Assembly (NCBI RefSeq): GCF_002091755.1
Contig: NZ_BDAI01000017.1
Span: forward strand, 21,116-85,115
DNA: 64,000 bases
From: Pseudomonas nitroreducens NBRC 12694
Lineage (GTDB): Bacteria > Pseudomonadota > Gammaproteobacteria > Pseudomonadales > Pseudomonadaceae
Direction: 5' to 3'
Shown here: one piece after another, positions 33,105 through 43,016 of the stretch
Layout: the number at the start of each line of letters is the position of its first letter
How positions within the stretch are numbered: position 1 is the stretch's first letter
Notes under the pieces: model-generated
What the model was told of the DNA's origin: nothing
Seen by the model: only the letters and a program-made list of their open reading frames with translations
The model's database searches: none
Translations under genes and position numbers: made by a program

Positions 33105-34592
33105 ATGAAACGTCCTTGTATTGCCCTGCTGCCGGCGGCCGTGTTCGCCGCCATGCTCGGCCTTGCAGGTTGCGCCAACTATTCAGGCCTGCACACCAGC
33201 GGCAAGGCCGTTGATCCCACCAGCCTGAAGGCCGGCGTCAGCCTCGACGGCACCCCGCTGTCGCCCGCCGCCTGGCCCAGCGAGCGCTGGTGGACCGGTC
33301 TGGGCGACGCACAACTGGACAGCCTGATCGATGAAGCCCTGCGTGGCACCCCGGACCTGCAAATCGCCGAGGCCCGCGCCCGCCAGGCCACAGCCGCTGC
33401 CCAGGCGCAGGACGCGGAGCGCATGCCCAGCGTGAAGGGCACTGCCAGTTATGCCGGCATCCGCGCACCGGAAAGCGTCCTGCCGGCGCCGACCGGCGGC
33501 CGCTACTCAGCGGTGAAATACCTGTCGGCGAGCTTCAGTTACGACCTCGACCTCTGGGGCGGTCAGCGCGACGCCTGGGAGGCCGCGCTCGGCCAGGCCA
33601 ACGCCGCCGAAGTCGACCGCCAGGCCGCGTCGATCACGCTGTCCACCAATGTCGCCCGTGCCTATAGCGAACTGGCCCACGCCTTCATCGCCCGCGACCT
33701 GGCCCAGGACGAACTGGATCGCTCACAACATCTCTTCCAGCTCAGCCAGAAGCGTATGGATGCCGGCCTGGACAGCAAGGTCCAGCTGCAACAGACGCAA
33801 ACCCAGGTGGCCAGCGCCAAGCAGCAATTGGCGGCGGCGGAACAGGACATTGCCAGCGATCGCATCGCCCTGGCCGTCCTGCTCGGCCAGGGCCCGGACC
33901 GCGGCCAGGAGCTGCAGCGTCCGCAGGAACTCAAACCTGGCGCACTGACCCTGCCGTCGAACCTGCCGGCTGAACTGCTGGGCCGGCGCCCGGACATCGT
34001 TGCCGCACGCTGGCGCGTCGAGGCCGCGTCGAAAAGCATCGATTCGGCGAAGACCGAGTTCTATCCCAACCTGAACCTGAGCGCGATGGTCGGCCTGGCT
34101 GCCTTGCACACCAGCGACGTATTGAAGGCGCCGAGCCGCTTCTTCCAGATCGCCCCGGCGATCTCCCTGCCGATCTTCGACGGCGGCCGCCTGCGCGCCA
34201 ACCTCGCCGGGAAAAACGCCGACTACGACCTGGCTGTTGCCCAGTACAACAGGACCCTGATCAATGCCCTGGGCGAAGTCACCGACGACCTCGGCAAGCT
34301 GCGCTCGCTGGAGCAGCAGATCGACGACCAGCGCGATGCCCGCGACATCGCCAAATCCAACTTCGACCTGGCCATGCGCCGTTATGGCGAAGGTGTCGGC
34401 AACTACCTCGACGCCCTCAGCGTGCAACAACAGTTGCTCCTCGCCGAACGCCAACTGGCCAGCCTGGACGCCCAGCGCATCGACCTCTCGGTGCAGCTGA
34501 TCCAGGCCCTGGGCGGTGGCTACCAGCCCGACACCACTCCCACTCCCACTCCCGCCCCGCTCGCCCAGGCGAACGCGGCCGCCGCGCACTGA
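33105..34592 (+). CDS. RND/MFS-type efflux outer membrane lipoprotein (NodT/OprM family)
   Basis: Outer-membrane channel of 495 aa. Signal peptide with lipobox LGLAGC gives a lipidated N-terminal Cys. Two repeated OEP domains carry the usual motifs (WWTGLGDAQLDSLIDEALRGTPDLQIAEAR in parts: ALRGTPDLQIAEAR; SYDLDLWGGQRDAWEAA; RPDIVAARWRVEAAS). The short Pro/Thr-rich C-terminus (TPTPTPAPLAQ) is variable. The start has CAGGAG upstream. Partner of the following periplasmic adaptor and inner-membrane pump. Confidence 0.93.
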   Translation: MKRPCIALLPAAVFAAMLGLAGCANYSGLHTSGKAVDPTSLKAGVSLDGTPLSPAAWPSERWWTGLGDAQLDSLIDEALRGTPDLQIAEARARQATAAAQAQDAERMPSVKGTASYAGIRAPESVLPAPTGGRYSAVKYLSASFSYDLDLWGGQRDAWEAALGQANAAEVDRQAASITLSTNVARAYSELAHAFIARDLAQDELDRSQHLFQLSQKRMDAGLDSKVQLQQTQTQVASAKQQLAAAEQDIASDRIALAVLLGQGPDRGQELQRPQELKPGALTLPSNLPAELLGRRPDIVAARWRVEAASKSIDSAKTEFYPNLNLSAMVGLAALHTSDVLKAPSRFFQIAPAISLPIFDGGRLRANLAGKNADYDLAVAQYNRTLINALGEVTDDLGKLRSLEQQIDDQRDARDIAKSNFDLAMRRYGEGVGNYLDALSVQQQLLLAERQLASLDAQRIDLSVQLIQALGGGYQPDTTPTPTPAPLAQANAAAAH

Positions 34593-34606
34593 ACGAGGCA
34601 CCCGAC

Positions 34607-35791
34607 ATGAGCACCGCAATGCAAGAAACCCCGAGCAGCAATCCCAAGCGCAAGCGCTGGCTGCTGATCCTGCTCGCCGTCGTCATCCTCGCAGGCCTCG
34701 CCAGCGTCGCCTGGGAAGTCCTCTACGGCCGCTGGCACGAGGACACCGACGATGCCTACGTGAACGGCAACGTCGTGCAGATCACCCCGCAGATCACCGG
34801 CACCGTGGTCAGCATCGGCGCCGATGACGGCGACCTGGTGCGCAAGGGCCAGGTGCTAGTGAAGTTCGACCCCAGCGACGCCGACATCGCCCTGCAGCAG
34901 GCCGAAGCCAACCTCGCGCGCACCGTGCGCCAGGTGCGGGGGCTGTTCAGCAACGTCGACGGCTACAAGGCCGACGTGGCGGCCAAGAAGGTCGCCCTGG
35001 CCAAGGCCGAGGCCGACTTCAAGCGCCGCCAGAACCTCGCCAACGACGGCGCCATCTCCCAGGAAGAACTGGCCCACGCCCGCGACGCCCTGGACACAGC
35101 GCGCAGCTCGCTGACCACCTCCGAACAGCAACTGGACACCAACCGCGCGCTGGTCGACGACACCGTGATTGCTTCCCACCCTGACGTGAAGGCCGCTGCT
35201 GCGAAACTGCGTCAGGCTTATCTGGACGATGCCCGCGCTGTGATCATCGCGCCGGTTACCGGCTACGTTGCGAAGCGCACCGTGCAGGTCGGCCAGCGCG
35301 TGCAGCCGGGCGCCGCGCTGATGGCGGTGATTCCGCTGGACCAGGTGTGGATCGACGCCAACTTCAAGGAAACCCAGCTCAAGCACATGCGCATCGGCCA
35401 GCCGGTGGAGATCCGCTCGGATCTTTACGGCAGCGAAGTGAAGTACTCCGGCACCGTCGACAGCCTCGGCGTCGGCACCGGCAGTGCCTTCTCCCTGCTG
35501 CCTGCGCAGAATGCCACCGGCAACTGGATCAAGATCGTCCAGCGCGTACCCGTGCGCATCCGCATCAACGCCGAGGAACTGGCGAAGAATCCGCTGCGCA
35601 TCGGTCTGTCCATGGACGTCAACGTCAGCCTGCACGACCAGAGCGGCCCCGCGCTTGCCCAGCAGGCGCCGCACGAGGCGGTGTTCTCCACCGACATCTA
35701 CCAGGAGCAATTGGCCTCCGCGGACCAACTGATCGAGAAGCTGATCCAGGCCAATCTGGCCGACGCCAACCACAGCACCGCGCAGCGCTGA
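34607..35791 (+). CDS. emrA: Periplasmic adaptor protein, EmrA/HlyD family
   Basis: Membrane fusion protein of 394 aa linking the EmrB-like pump to the outer-membrane channel. One N-terminal membrane helix (WLLILLAVVILAGLASVAWEV), the EmrA signature TDDAYVNGNVVQITPQITG, a lipoyl half-motif, a helical hairpin at about 95-200, and barrel motifs APVTGYVAKRTVQVGQRVQPG. 14 bases after the channel gene. Confidence 0.93.
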   Translation: MSTAMQETPSSNPKRKRWLLILLAVVILAGLASVAWEVLYGRWHEDTDDAYVNGNVVQITPQITGTVVSIGADDGDLVRKGQVLVKFDPSDADIALQQAEANLARTVRQVRGLFSNVDGYKADVAAKKVALAKAEADFKRRQNLANDGAISQEELAHARDALDTARSSLTTSEQQLDTNRALVDDTVIASHPDVKAAAAKLRQAYLDDARAVIIAPVTGYVAKRTVQVGQRVQPGAALMAVIPLDQVWIDANFKETQLKHMRIGQPVEIRSDLYGSEVKYSGTVDSLGVGTGSAFSLLPAQNATGNWIKIVQRVPVRIRINAEELAKNPLRIGLSMDVNVSLHDQSGPALAQQAPHEAVFSTDIYQEQLASADQLIEKLIQANLADANHSTAQR

Positions 35792-35801
35792 TCCGACTGC
35801 C

Positions 35802-37340
35802 ATGAGCCAGCCCAACAGCAGCAGTTTCAGCCCGCCCAGCCTGGTCATGGCCACCATTGGCCTGTCGCTGGCGACCTTTATGCAGGTGCTGGACACCACC
35901 ATCGCCAACGTCGCCCTGCCGACCATCTCAGGCAACCTCGGGGTGAGCTCCGAGCAGGGTACCTGGGTCATCACCTCGTTCGCGGTGAGCAACGCCATCG
36001 CCCTGCCGCTGACCGGCTGGCTCAGCCGGAAGATCGGCGAAGTGCGGCTGTTCATCGCCGCCACCCTGCTCTTCGTCATCGCCTCGTTCCTTTGCGGCGT
36101 CGCGCAGCAGATGGGCACGCTGGTGGGCTTCCGCGCCATCCAGGGCTTCGTCGCCGGGCCGCTCTACCCGATTACCCAGACCCTGCTGATCTCCATCTAT
36201 CCCCCGGCGAAACGGGGGATGGCACTGGCACTGCTGGCGATGGTGACGGTGGTGGCGCCCATCGCCGGGCCCATCCTCGGCGGCTGGATCACCGACAGCT
36301 ACAGCTGGCCGTGGATCTTCTTCATCAACGTGCCCATCGGCCTGTTCGCCGCCATGGTCGTCTACCAGCAACTGCGCGCCCGCCCGGTGGTGATCAAGCA
36401 CGCGCCGATGGACTACATGGGCCTGGCGATGCTGGTGATCGGCGTCGGGGCGCTGCAGATCGTGCTCGACAAGGGCAACGACCTGGACTGGTTCGAATCC
36501 GGCTTCATCATCGGCGGTACGGTCATCGCGGTGATCGCCCTGGCGGTGTTCGTGATCTGGGAGCTGACCGACAAGCACCCGATCGTCAATCTGAGACTGT
36601 TCGTGCACCGCAACTTCACGGTGGGAACCCTGGCACTGGTTGGCGGCTACGCCGGTTTCTTCGGCATGAACCTGCTGCTGCCGCAGTGGCTGCAGACTCA
36701 GATGGGCTACACCGCGACCTGGGCAGGCCTGGCGGCAGCGCCGATCGGGATTCTGCCGGTCTTCCTGTCGCCGCTCGTCGGCCGCTACGCGAACAATTTC
36801 GATCTTCGCCTGCTGGCTGGCCTGGCCTTTCTGGCGATGGCAGCGACCTGCTTCATGCGCGCCGACTTCACCACTGACGTCGACTACCTGCACATCGCGC
36901 TGGTGCAATTGTTCATGGGATTAGGCGTGGCGTTCTTCTTCATGCCGATCCTAAGCATCCTTCTGTCGGACCTGCCGCCGGACCAGATCGCCGACGGCTC
37001 GGGCCTGGCGACCTTCCTGCGGACCCTCGCCGGCAGCTTCGCCGCGTCACTCACCACCTGGATCTGGAACCGCCGCGCCACCATGCACCACGCCTACCTG
37101 ACCGAGAGCATCAGCCAGTACGACCCGGCCACCCGCGCCACCGTCGAACAACTGGGCGGCCCCGGCCAGCACAGCGCCGCCCTGCTCGAACGCATGGTGG
37201 AAAGCCAGGCCTACATGATCAGCACCATCGACTACTTCACCCTGCTCGGCTGGCTGTTCCTCGCCATGCTGGTCATCATCTGCCTGGCCAAGCCCCCCTT
37301 CGGCGCCAAGCCCGGCGCGGCGACGGCCGGAGGACACTGA
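35802..37340 (+). CDS. emrB: DHA2-family multidrug efflux MFS transporter (EmrB type)
   Basis: Proton-driven 14-helix exporter of 512 aa. Visible motifs: MQVLDTTIANVALPTISGNLG (D1 motif, in parts), LSRKIGEVRLF (motif A), GPILGGWITDSYSWPWIFFIN in parts (motif C, antiporter signature). Last gene of the marR-channel-emrA-emrB operon, which PAO1 has at the same place upstream of tRNA-Thr and rmlB (from memory). Substrate not readable. Confidence 0.94.
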   Translation: MSQPNSSSFSPPSLVMATIGLSLATFMQVLDTTIANVALPTISGNLGVSSEQGTWVITSFAVSNAIALPLTGWLSRKIGEVRLFIAATLLFVIASFLCGVAQQMGTLVGFRAIQGFVAGPLYPITQTLLISIYPPAKRGMALALLAMVTVVAPIAGPILGGWITDSYSWPWIFFINVPIGLFAAMVVYQQLRARPVVIKHAPMDYMGLAMLVIGVGALQIVLDKGNDLDWFESGFIIGGTVIAVIALAVFVIWELTDKHPIVNLRLFVHRNFTVGTLALVGGYAGFFGMNLLLPQWLQTQMGYTATWAGLAAAPIGILPVFLSPLVGRYANNFDLRLLAGLAFLAMAATCFMRADFTTDVDYLHIALVQLFMGLGVAFFFMPILSILLSDLPPDQIADGSGLATFLRTLAGSFAASLTTWIWNRRATMHHAYLTESISQYDPATRATVEQLGGPGQHSAALLERMVESQAYMISTIDYFTLLGWLFLAMLVIICLAKPPFGAKPGAATAGGH

Positions 37341-37374
37341 CAGAAACTGTCGGATCAGTCTGACAAATCAGTGG

Positions 37375-37402
37375 TTTACACAAAGGTTGGCATGGCTATA
37401 AT
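37375..37402 (+). promoter_or_regulatory. Sigma-70 promoter of tRNA-Thr
   Basis: TTTACA (37375-37380), 16-bp spacer, consensus TATAAT (37397-37402), 14 bases upstream of the mature tRNA. Confidence 0.8.
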
Positions 37403-37415
37403 GGCCGCCCTCCTT

Positions 37416-37491
<76 letters not shown>

Positions 37492-37820
37492 TCTCCCCCC
37501 TCGCGTATTCCTCTCTCTCGCTCCCCGGCCAGAGCCCTCCGGCCATGCAGCCTATCGCTACGAAACTTTTTCGGCCGAACGCACTCCAAACTCCCTTATA
37601 GCTCCTCCCCTTTCGCATGCCACTCACAAATTGAGGTAAACATGCGCTCTGTAGGACTATCCTGAGTTCAGATGCAGATTTACTACCCGAGCGCGATACA
37701 TATAATGGCCGGCTCCTTCAATTTCCCGCCCAAGCTACGAGTCAACTCGTGCCGGTCAGTGAACACTGATCATGGATGCTGGAACCTTAGAAACCGGATG
37801 GATCCGCCGGAGGCTCAGCG
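37492..37820 (+). other. Leader region of the O-polysaccharide operon
   Basis: No gene seen and no JUMPstart/ops element. It holds a promoter (TTTACT 37679-37684, 16-bp spacer, TATAAT 37701-37706). Its downstream bases (TATAATGGCCGGCTCCTT) resemble those of the tRNA-Thr promoter, so part of this leader may derive from a duplication of the tRNA-Thr upstream region. Confidence 0.55.
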
Positions 37821-38795
37821 TTGACGTTTTCCACCTTCTCTCTGAGCAGGACAGCGCCTAGTGCAGAAGTCGTCCCCGAGAACGTCGCCATTCTCATGTC
37901 GACGTTCAATGGCGAAGCTTTTCTCGCAGAACAGCTGGACTCTCTCATCGCCCAGACGCATCCGCACTGGACGATCTATGCATCCGACGACGGTTCCTGC
38001 GATGCCACCCTGAACATCCTTCAGGACTACAGCTCGCGCCTGGGCGAAGAGCGTCTGGTAATAGTGCAAGGACCTCATAGGGGCTTCGCCGCCAACTTCC
38101 TCAGCCTGCTGCGGCGCGACGACATTCAATCTCGCTATTTCGCTTTCTGCGACCAGGATGATTGCTGGAACCCCGATCATCTGGAGCGCGGCATCGCCTG
38201 GCTGCAAAGCGTGGACAACGACCTGCCGGCACTGTACTGCTCACGCACTCGCCTGATCGATGTTCGAGGCAACTCGATCGGGCTTTCGCCGTTGTTCTGC
38301 CGTCCGCCCTCGTTTGAAAACGCACTCGTCCAGAGCATTGCCGGCGGCAATACTATGCTTTTCAACGACGCCACGCGTGAATTGCTCCGACAGACACCCA
38401 ACGACGAACACATCATTTCCCATGACTGGTGGGCCTACCTGCTGGTGACCGGCTGCGGTGGCGTCGTCTCCTATGAGAGCGAGCCAACGGTTGGATATCG
38501 GCAGCACGAGAAGAACCTGGTGGGCTCCAACGCCGGGGTGATGGAGCGCGCAGTACGCGTTCGGAAAATGTTCCAGGGTACCTTCCGTGGCTGGATGGAT
38601 GCCAACCTCCATGCCCTGGCGCACTTTCGCAATCGACTCACCCCTCGCAATCGGCAAACCCTGGAGCTTTTCGAAGAAGCCCGGACTGCGGGGTTTGCAC
38701 GCCGCTTGCAGTTGATCAGGCAATCCGGTGTACATCGCCAATCACTTTCAGGAACGCTCGGCCTGGCCGCGGCGGCCATTCTCCAAAGGATCTGA
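37821..38795 (+). CDS. GT-A fold glycosyltransferase family 2 (rhamnosyltransferase-like)
   Basis: Protein of 324 aa with the GT2 fold: ILMSTFNGEAFLAEQLDSL, YASDDGSCDAT, FAFCDQDDCWNPDHLERG (DxD motif), and HDWWAYLLVTGCGGVVSY (acceptor side). Such proteins often transfer L-rhamnose, and the gene lies 4 bases before rmlB, so a dTDP-L-rhamnose donor is likely. The start is TTG 37821 with GGAGG 7 bases upstream; no in-frame ATG precedes the GT motif in good context. Not next to rmlB in PAO1 as I recall. First gene of the long polysaccharide operon. Confidence 0.85.
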   Translation: MTFSTFSLSRTAPSAEVVPENVAILMSTFNGEAFLAEQLDSLIAQTHPHWTIYASDDGSCDATLNILQDYSSRLGEERLVIVQGPHRGFAANFLSLLRRDDIQSRYFAFCDQDDCWNPDHLERGIAWLQSVDNDLPALYCSRTRLIDVRGNSIGLSPLFCRPPSFENALVQSIAGGNTMLFNDATRELLRQTPNDEHIISHDWWAYLLVTGCGGVVSYESEPTVGYRQHEKNLVGSNAGVMERAVRVRKMFQGTFRGWMDANLHALAHFRNRLTPRNRQTLELFEEARTAGFARRLQLIRQSGVHRQSLSGTLGLAAAAILQRI

Positions 38796-38799
38796 CTCC

Positions 38800-39858
38800 A
38801 TGACTCTCCTCGTTACCGGCAGCGCCGGCTTCATTGGCGCCAACTTCGTTCTGGACTGGCTGGCAGGCCATGATGAAAAAGTCATCAGCCTCGATAAGCT
38901 GACTTATGCGGGCAACCGCCAGAATCTGGCCAGTCTCGATTCGGACGCACGCCATCTGTTCGTACAGGGAGACATCGGTGACCAGGATCTGGTATCGCGC
39001 CTGCTGGCCGAGCACCAGCCGCGCGCCGTGCTGAATTTTGCCGCAGAGTCCCATGTCGACCGCTCCATTCACGGCCCGGAAGACTTCATCCAGACCAACA
39101 TCGTCGGCACCTTCCGCCTCCTGGAAGCAGTCCGCAATTATTGGAATGGCCTCGCCGATGCCGATAAAGACGCGTTCCGCTTCCTGCATGTCTCGACCGA
39201 CGAAGTCTATGGCTCCCTCGGCCCCAACGACCCCGCCTTCCTCGAAAGCAACAAGTACGAGCCCAACAGCCCCTATTCGGCCTCCAAGGCGGCGTCCGAC
39301 CATCTGGTCCGCGCCTACCATCACACCTACGGCTTGCCCGTCCTGACCACCAACTGCTCCAACAACTACGGGCCCTATCACTTCCCGGAGAAGCTGATTC
39401 CACTGGTCATCCACAATGCCCTCTCCGGCAAGGCCCTACCCATCTATGGCGATGGCCAGCAGGTGCGCGACTGGCTCTATGTGAAAGATCACTGCGCAGC
39501 GATCCGTCGGGTTCTGGAAGCAGGGCAACTGGGAGAGACTTACAACGTCGGCGGCTGGAACGAAAAAGCCAATATCGACGTCGTCCACACCCTGTGCGAC
39601 ATCCTCGATCAGGAAAAACCACGCACCGACGGGCGGAGCTATCGCGAGCAGATCACCTTTGTCAAAGATCGCCCTGGTCATGACCGCCGCTATGCCATCG
39701 ATGCCACCCGCCTTGAGCGCGAACTGGGCTGGAAGCCGGCGGAGACCTTCGAGACCGGTATCCGCAAGACCGTACGCTGGTACCTGGATAATGCCGACTG
39801 GGTCAGCAATGTCACCAGCGGCGCCTATCGCGAGTGGGTGGGTACGCAATACGCATGA
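38800..39858 (+). CDS. rmlB: dTDP-glucose 4,6-dehydratase
   Basis: Second step of dTDP-L-rhamnose synthesis. SDR enzyme of 352 aa: NAD-binding GSAGFIGANF, DKLTYAGNRQNL, catalytic STDEVYGSLG and YSASKAASDHLVRAY (Tyr/Lys pair), NNYGPYHFPEKLIP. Cytoplasmic. Overlaps rmlD by four bases. Confidence 0.97.
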   Translation: MTLLVTGSAGFIGANFVLDWLAGHDEKVISLDKLTYAGNRQNLASLDSDARHLFVQGDIGDQDLVSRLLAEHQPRAVLNFAAESHVDRSIHGPEDFIQTNIVGTFRLLEAVRNYWNGLADADKDAFRFLHVSTDEVYGSLGPNDPAFLESNKYEPNSPYSASKAASDHLVRAYHHTYGLPVLTTNCSNNYGPYHFPEKLIPLVIHNALSGKALPIYGDGQQVRDWLYVKDHCAAIRRVLEAGQLGETYNVGGWNEKANIDVVHTLCDILDQEKPRTDGRSYREQITFVKDRPGHDRRYAIDATRLERELGWKPAETFETGIRKTVRWYLDNADWVSNVTSGAYREWVGTQYA

Positions 39859-40754
39859 AAAAAATTCTTTTGTTGGGCGCCAACGGACAGGTCGGCTGGG
39901 AGCTCCAGCGTGCCCTAGCCCCATTGGCGCAATTGGTAGTCTGTGACCGCAACAAGGCCAACCTTGGCGATCTCCCCGGCCTGGAACAGCTGATTGCCGC
40001 TGAAGCACCGGATGTCATCGTCAACGCCGGCGCCTATACCGCCGTCGACAAAGCTGAAAGCGACGCCGAGAACGCGCGCCGCGTGAACGCGGAAGCCGTT
40101 AGCGTAATGGCCCGAACTGCGCGGGGCCTCAATGCCTGGCTGGTCCACTATTCGACGGACTACGTGTTCGACGGCAGTGGCGACACTCCCTTCGACGAAG
40201 ACGCCCCAACCGGACCTCTCGGTGTTTACGGCCAGACCAAGCTGGAAGGCGAAATCGCCATCCGAGACAGCGGCTGCCGTCACCTGATCCTGCGCACCAG
40301 TTGGGTATTCGCCACCCGCGGCGCCAACTTCGCCAAGACCATGCTTCGGCTGGCAAGGGACAGGGATGAGCTACGCGTCATCGCCGATCAGATTGGCGCT
40401 CCCACCAGCGCCGAGCTGCTTGCCGATACCACTGCCCTCATGCTGCTCAAGCTGAGCATTGATTCGAGCCTGAGCGACCGAGCCAGCGGCACTTATCACC
40501 TGGTCGCTTCTGGCGAAACAAGCTGGCATGGTTACGCGAGCTATGTCATTGCTGAAGCCATCCGCCTGGGCCAGGTTCTGCGCACGACGCCGGATCGGAT
40601 CTCGCCTATTGCCACCAGCGAGTACCCACTTCCAGCCAAACGTCCGGCCAATTCCCGCCTGGCGAATAGCAAGTTGCAGAACACATTCGGACTGATCCTG
40701 CCCCACTGGCAGTATCACGTACAGCGCATGATCAAAGAATTGGTAGAAGCATGA
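39855..40754 (+). CDS. rmlD: dTDP-4-dehydrorhamnose reductase
   Basis: Final NADPH-dependent reduction to dTDP-L-rhamnose. SDR protein of 299 aa: LLGANGQVGWELQRAL, VNAGAYTAVDKAE, STDYVFDGSGDTPFDE, YGQTKLEGE (Tyr/Lys). Start at the ATGA overlap with rmlB; overlaps rmlA by four bases. Confidence 0.97.
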   Translation: MKKILLLGANGQVGWELQRALAPLAQLVVCDRNKANLGDLPGLEQLIAAEAPDVIVNAGAYTAVDKAESDAENARRVNAEAVSVMARTARGLNAWLVHYSTDYVFDGSGDTPFDEDAPTGPLGVYGQTKLEGEIAIRDSGCRHLILRTSWVFATRGANFAKTMLRLARDRDELRVIADQIGAPTSAELLADTTALMLLKLSIDSSLSDRASGTYHLVASGETSWHGYASYVIAEAIRLGQVLRTTPDRISPIATSEYPLPAKRPANSRLANSKLQNTFGLILPHWQYHVQRMIKELVEA

Positions 40755-41632
40755 AACGCAAGGGCATCATCCTCGCCGGCGGCTCCGGCACCCGACTCCA
40801 TCCGGCAACGCTGGCCATTTCGAAACAACTGCTCCCGGTCTACGACAAGCCGATGATCTACTACCCGCTGAGCACGTTGATGCTCGCGGGAATCCAGGAC
40901 ATCCTCATCATTTCGACCCCACAGGACACCCCGCGCTTCGAGCAACTGCTCGGTGACGGCAGCCGCTGGGGCCTGAATCTGCAATATGCGGTACAGCCAT
41001 CTCCGGACGGGCTCGCCCAGGCATTCCTGATCGGCGAACAATTCATCGGCAACGATCCCTGCGCACTGGTGCTGGGGGACAACATCTACCACGGCCATGA
41101 ATTTCAGGAGTTGCTGCTTAACGCGATGAAGCGCACCTCCGGCGCCAGCGTCTTCGCTTATCACGTGCACGATCCCGAGCGTTATGGCGTGGTTGAATTC
41201 AATAGTGAAGGCAAGGCCATCAGCCTGGAAGAAAAACCCGCGAAGCCCAAGTCCAGCTATGCCGTTACCGGCCTGTACTTCTACGACAACCAGGTCGTGG
41301 ATATAGCCAAGAGCATCAAGCCCTCCCCCCGCGGCGAGCTGGAAATCACTGACGTGAACAAGGCGTACCTCGAGCGCAGCAATCTGTCCGTTGAGATCAT
41401 GGGCCGCGGCTATGCCTGGCTGGATACGGGCACGCACGACTCCCTGCTGGAGGCCAGCAGCTTCATCGCCACTCTGGAAAACCGCCAGGGCCTGAAAGTG
41501 GCGTGCCCGGAGGAAATCGCCTTCCGGCAGAAATGGATCAGCGCAGAACAGCTCAAAGTCCTCGCTGTACCACTGGCCAAGAACGGCTATGGCCAATACC
41601 TGAAACGCTTGCTGGTTGAGACCGTTTACTGA
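40751..41632 (+). CDS. rmlA: Glucose-1-phosphate thymidylyltransferase
   Basis: First committed step to dTDP-L-rhamnose, feedback-inhibited by the product in this family. The 293 aa begin with the nucleotidyltransferase signature GIILAGGSGTRLHPAT, followed by ISKQLLPVYDKPMIYYPLS, VLGDNIYHGH and GRGYAWLDTGTHDSL. Overlaps rmlD by four bases and rmlC by one (TGATG). Confidence 0.98.
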   Translation: MKRKGIILAGGSGTRLHPATLAISKQLLPVYDKPMIYYPLSTLMLAGIQDILIISTPQDTPRFEQLLGDGSRWGLNLQYAVQPSPDGLAQAFLIGEQFIGNDPCALVLGDNIYHGHEFQELLLNAMKRTSGASVFAYHVHDPERYGVVEFNSEGKAISLEEKPAKPKSSYAVTGLYFYDNQVVDIAKSIKPSPRGELEITDVNKAYLERSNLSVEIMGRGYAWLDTGTHDSLLEASSFIATLENRQGLKVACPEEIAFRQKWISAEQLKVLAVPLAKNGYGQYLKRLLVETVY

Positions 41633-42189
41633 TGAAAGCTACCCGTCTGGCAATCCCTGAAGTCGTCCTCTTCGAACCAAAGGTGTTCGGTGATGATCGA
41701 GGTTTCTTCTTCGAGAGCTTCAATCACCTGCAATTCGAGGAAGCCATCGGCCGTCAGGTAAAGTTTGTACAGGACAATCACTCCCGCTCATCCAAGGGTG
41801 TGCTGCGTGGCCTGCATTACCAGATTCAAAAACCCCAGGGGAAACTGGTTCGCGTGGTCAATGGCGAGGTGCTCGACGTGGCGGTCGATATGCGCCGCTC
41901 TTCGCCGACCTTCGGCAAGTGGGTCAGTGCATTGCTAAGCGCAGAAAACAAACAGCAACTATGGGTGCCGGAAGGCTTCGCACACGGGTTCGTCGTATTG
42001 ACTGAGTCGGCAGACTTCCTCTACAAGACTACCGACTATTATGCCCCGCAATATGAACGCTGCCTGGTCTGGAACGATGCCGAAGTAGGCGTCGACTGGC
42101 TGCTCGATCGCCTCGAAGGCATCGCCCCGCAATTGTCCGCCAAGGATCAGGTCGGCAAGGTATTCACCGAAGCCGAGTACTATCCATGA
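41632..42189 (+). CDS. rmlC: dTDP-4-dehydrorhamnose 3,5-epimerase
   Basis: Third step of dTDP-L-rhamnose synthesis. Cupin of 185 aa: FEPKVFGDDRGFFFESFN, FVQDNHSRSSKGVLRGLHYQ (catalytic His), VVNGEVLDVAVDMRRSSPTFG, WVPEGFAHGFVVL. In PAO1 the dctB gene follows rmlC (from memory); here rmlC overlaps wzm by four bases, so the rhamnose genes feed straight into the export cluster. Confidence 0.97.
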   Translation: MKATRLAIPEVVLFEPKVFGDDRGFFFESFNHLQFEEAIGRQVKFVQDNHSRSSKGVLRGLHYQIQKPQGKLVRVVNGEVLDVAVDMRRSSPTFGKWVSALLSAENKQQLWVPEGFAHGFVVLTESADFLYKTTDYYAPQYERCLVWNDAEVGVDWLLDRLEGIAPQLSAKDQVGKVFTEAEYYP

Positions 42190-43016
42190 ATCCGCACGCC
42201 GCCGCTCCGCTGTCACCCCGTTCGTTACTGAAAAGCGTCTGGAACAACTGGCAGCTAATAATTCAAATGACCCAGCGCGAGGTAATCGGGCGCTACCGCG
42301 GCTCCGTGATGGGTCTGCTGTGGTCCCTTCTCAACCCCCTGTTCATGCTCGCCGTTTATACATTCGTATTCTCGGTCGTATTTAAGGCGCGTTGGGGCGG
42401 AAGTCAGGACGAGTCGCGCACTCAATTCGCGGTAATCCTGTTCGCCGGGATCATTGTCCACAGTCTGTTTGCAGAGGTTCTGAATCGAGCCCCCGGGCTG
42501 ATTCTAGGTAATGCAAACTATGTGAAGAAGGTGCTATTTCCGCTGGAAACTCTTCCTGTAATCAGTCTAGGGGCAGCACTGTTCCACTGCCTTGTCAGCG
42601 TGCTAGTCCTGATCTCGGCGCAATTGCTGTTCTCCCATGAGGTTGTCTGGACAGCTATAGTGCTGCCTATAGTATTGCTGCCTCTGGCCATCCTCAGCCT
42701 GGGCCTTTCGTGGTTCCTAGCCTCGCTGGGCGTTTACTTGCGCGATGTAGGCCAGACCATCGGGATCATTACAACCGTGATGCTGTTTCTTTCGCCGGTG
42801 TTCTTCCCGGTGACCTCAATTCCCGAGCACCTCCGCCCAATGATCATGCTCAACCCTCTGACTTTCATCATCGAGCAGAGCCGCGAGGTATTGATCTGGG
42901 GACACCTTCCCAATTGGCACGGACTAGCGCTATACACGCTGGCCGCACTTGTCACAGCCTGGATCGGCTACGCCTGGTTCCAGATGACTCGTAGAGGTTT
43001 CGCAGATGTACTCTAG
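42186..43016 (+). CDS. wzm: O-polysaccharide ABC transporter permease Wzm
   Basis: Inner-membrane ABC-2-type exporter subunit of 276 aa with about six helices. Family opening IIQMTQREVIGRYRGSVMGLLW (in parts), FILNPLFMLAVYTFVFSVVF-like segment, and the C-terminal NPLTFIIEQSREVLIWG. Moves undecaprenyl-linked polysaccharide across the inner membrane with Wzt. Codon use becomes more A/T-tolerant from here on, unlike the rml genes. Overlaps wzt by 11 bases. Confidence 0.94.
   Translation: MNPHAAAPLSPRSLLKSVWNNWQLIIQMTQREVIGRYRGSVMGLLWSLLNPLFMLAVYTFVFSVVFKARWGGSQDESRTQFAVILFAGIIVHSLFAEVLNRAPGLILGNANYVKKVLFPLETLPVISLGAALFHCLVSVLVLISAQLLFSHEVVWTAIVLPIVLLPLAILSLGLSWFLASLGVYLRDVGQTIGIITTVMLFLSPVFFPVTSIPEHLRPMIMLNPLTFIIEQSREVLIWGHLPNWHGLALYTLAALVTAWIGYAWFQMTRRGFADVL

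Noticed and set aside
37492..37820. JUMPstart/ops antitermination element before the O-polysaccharide operon
   Set aside because: No GGCGGTAG-type sequence is present in the leader.
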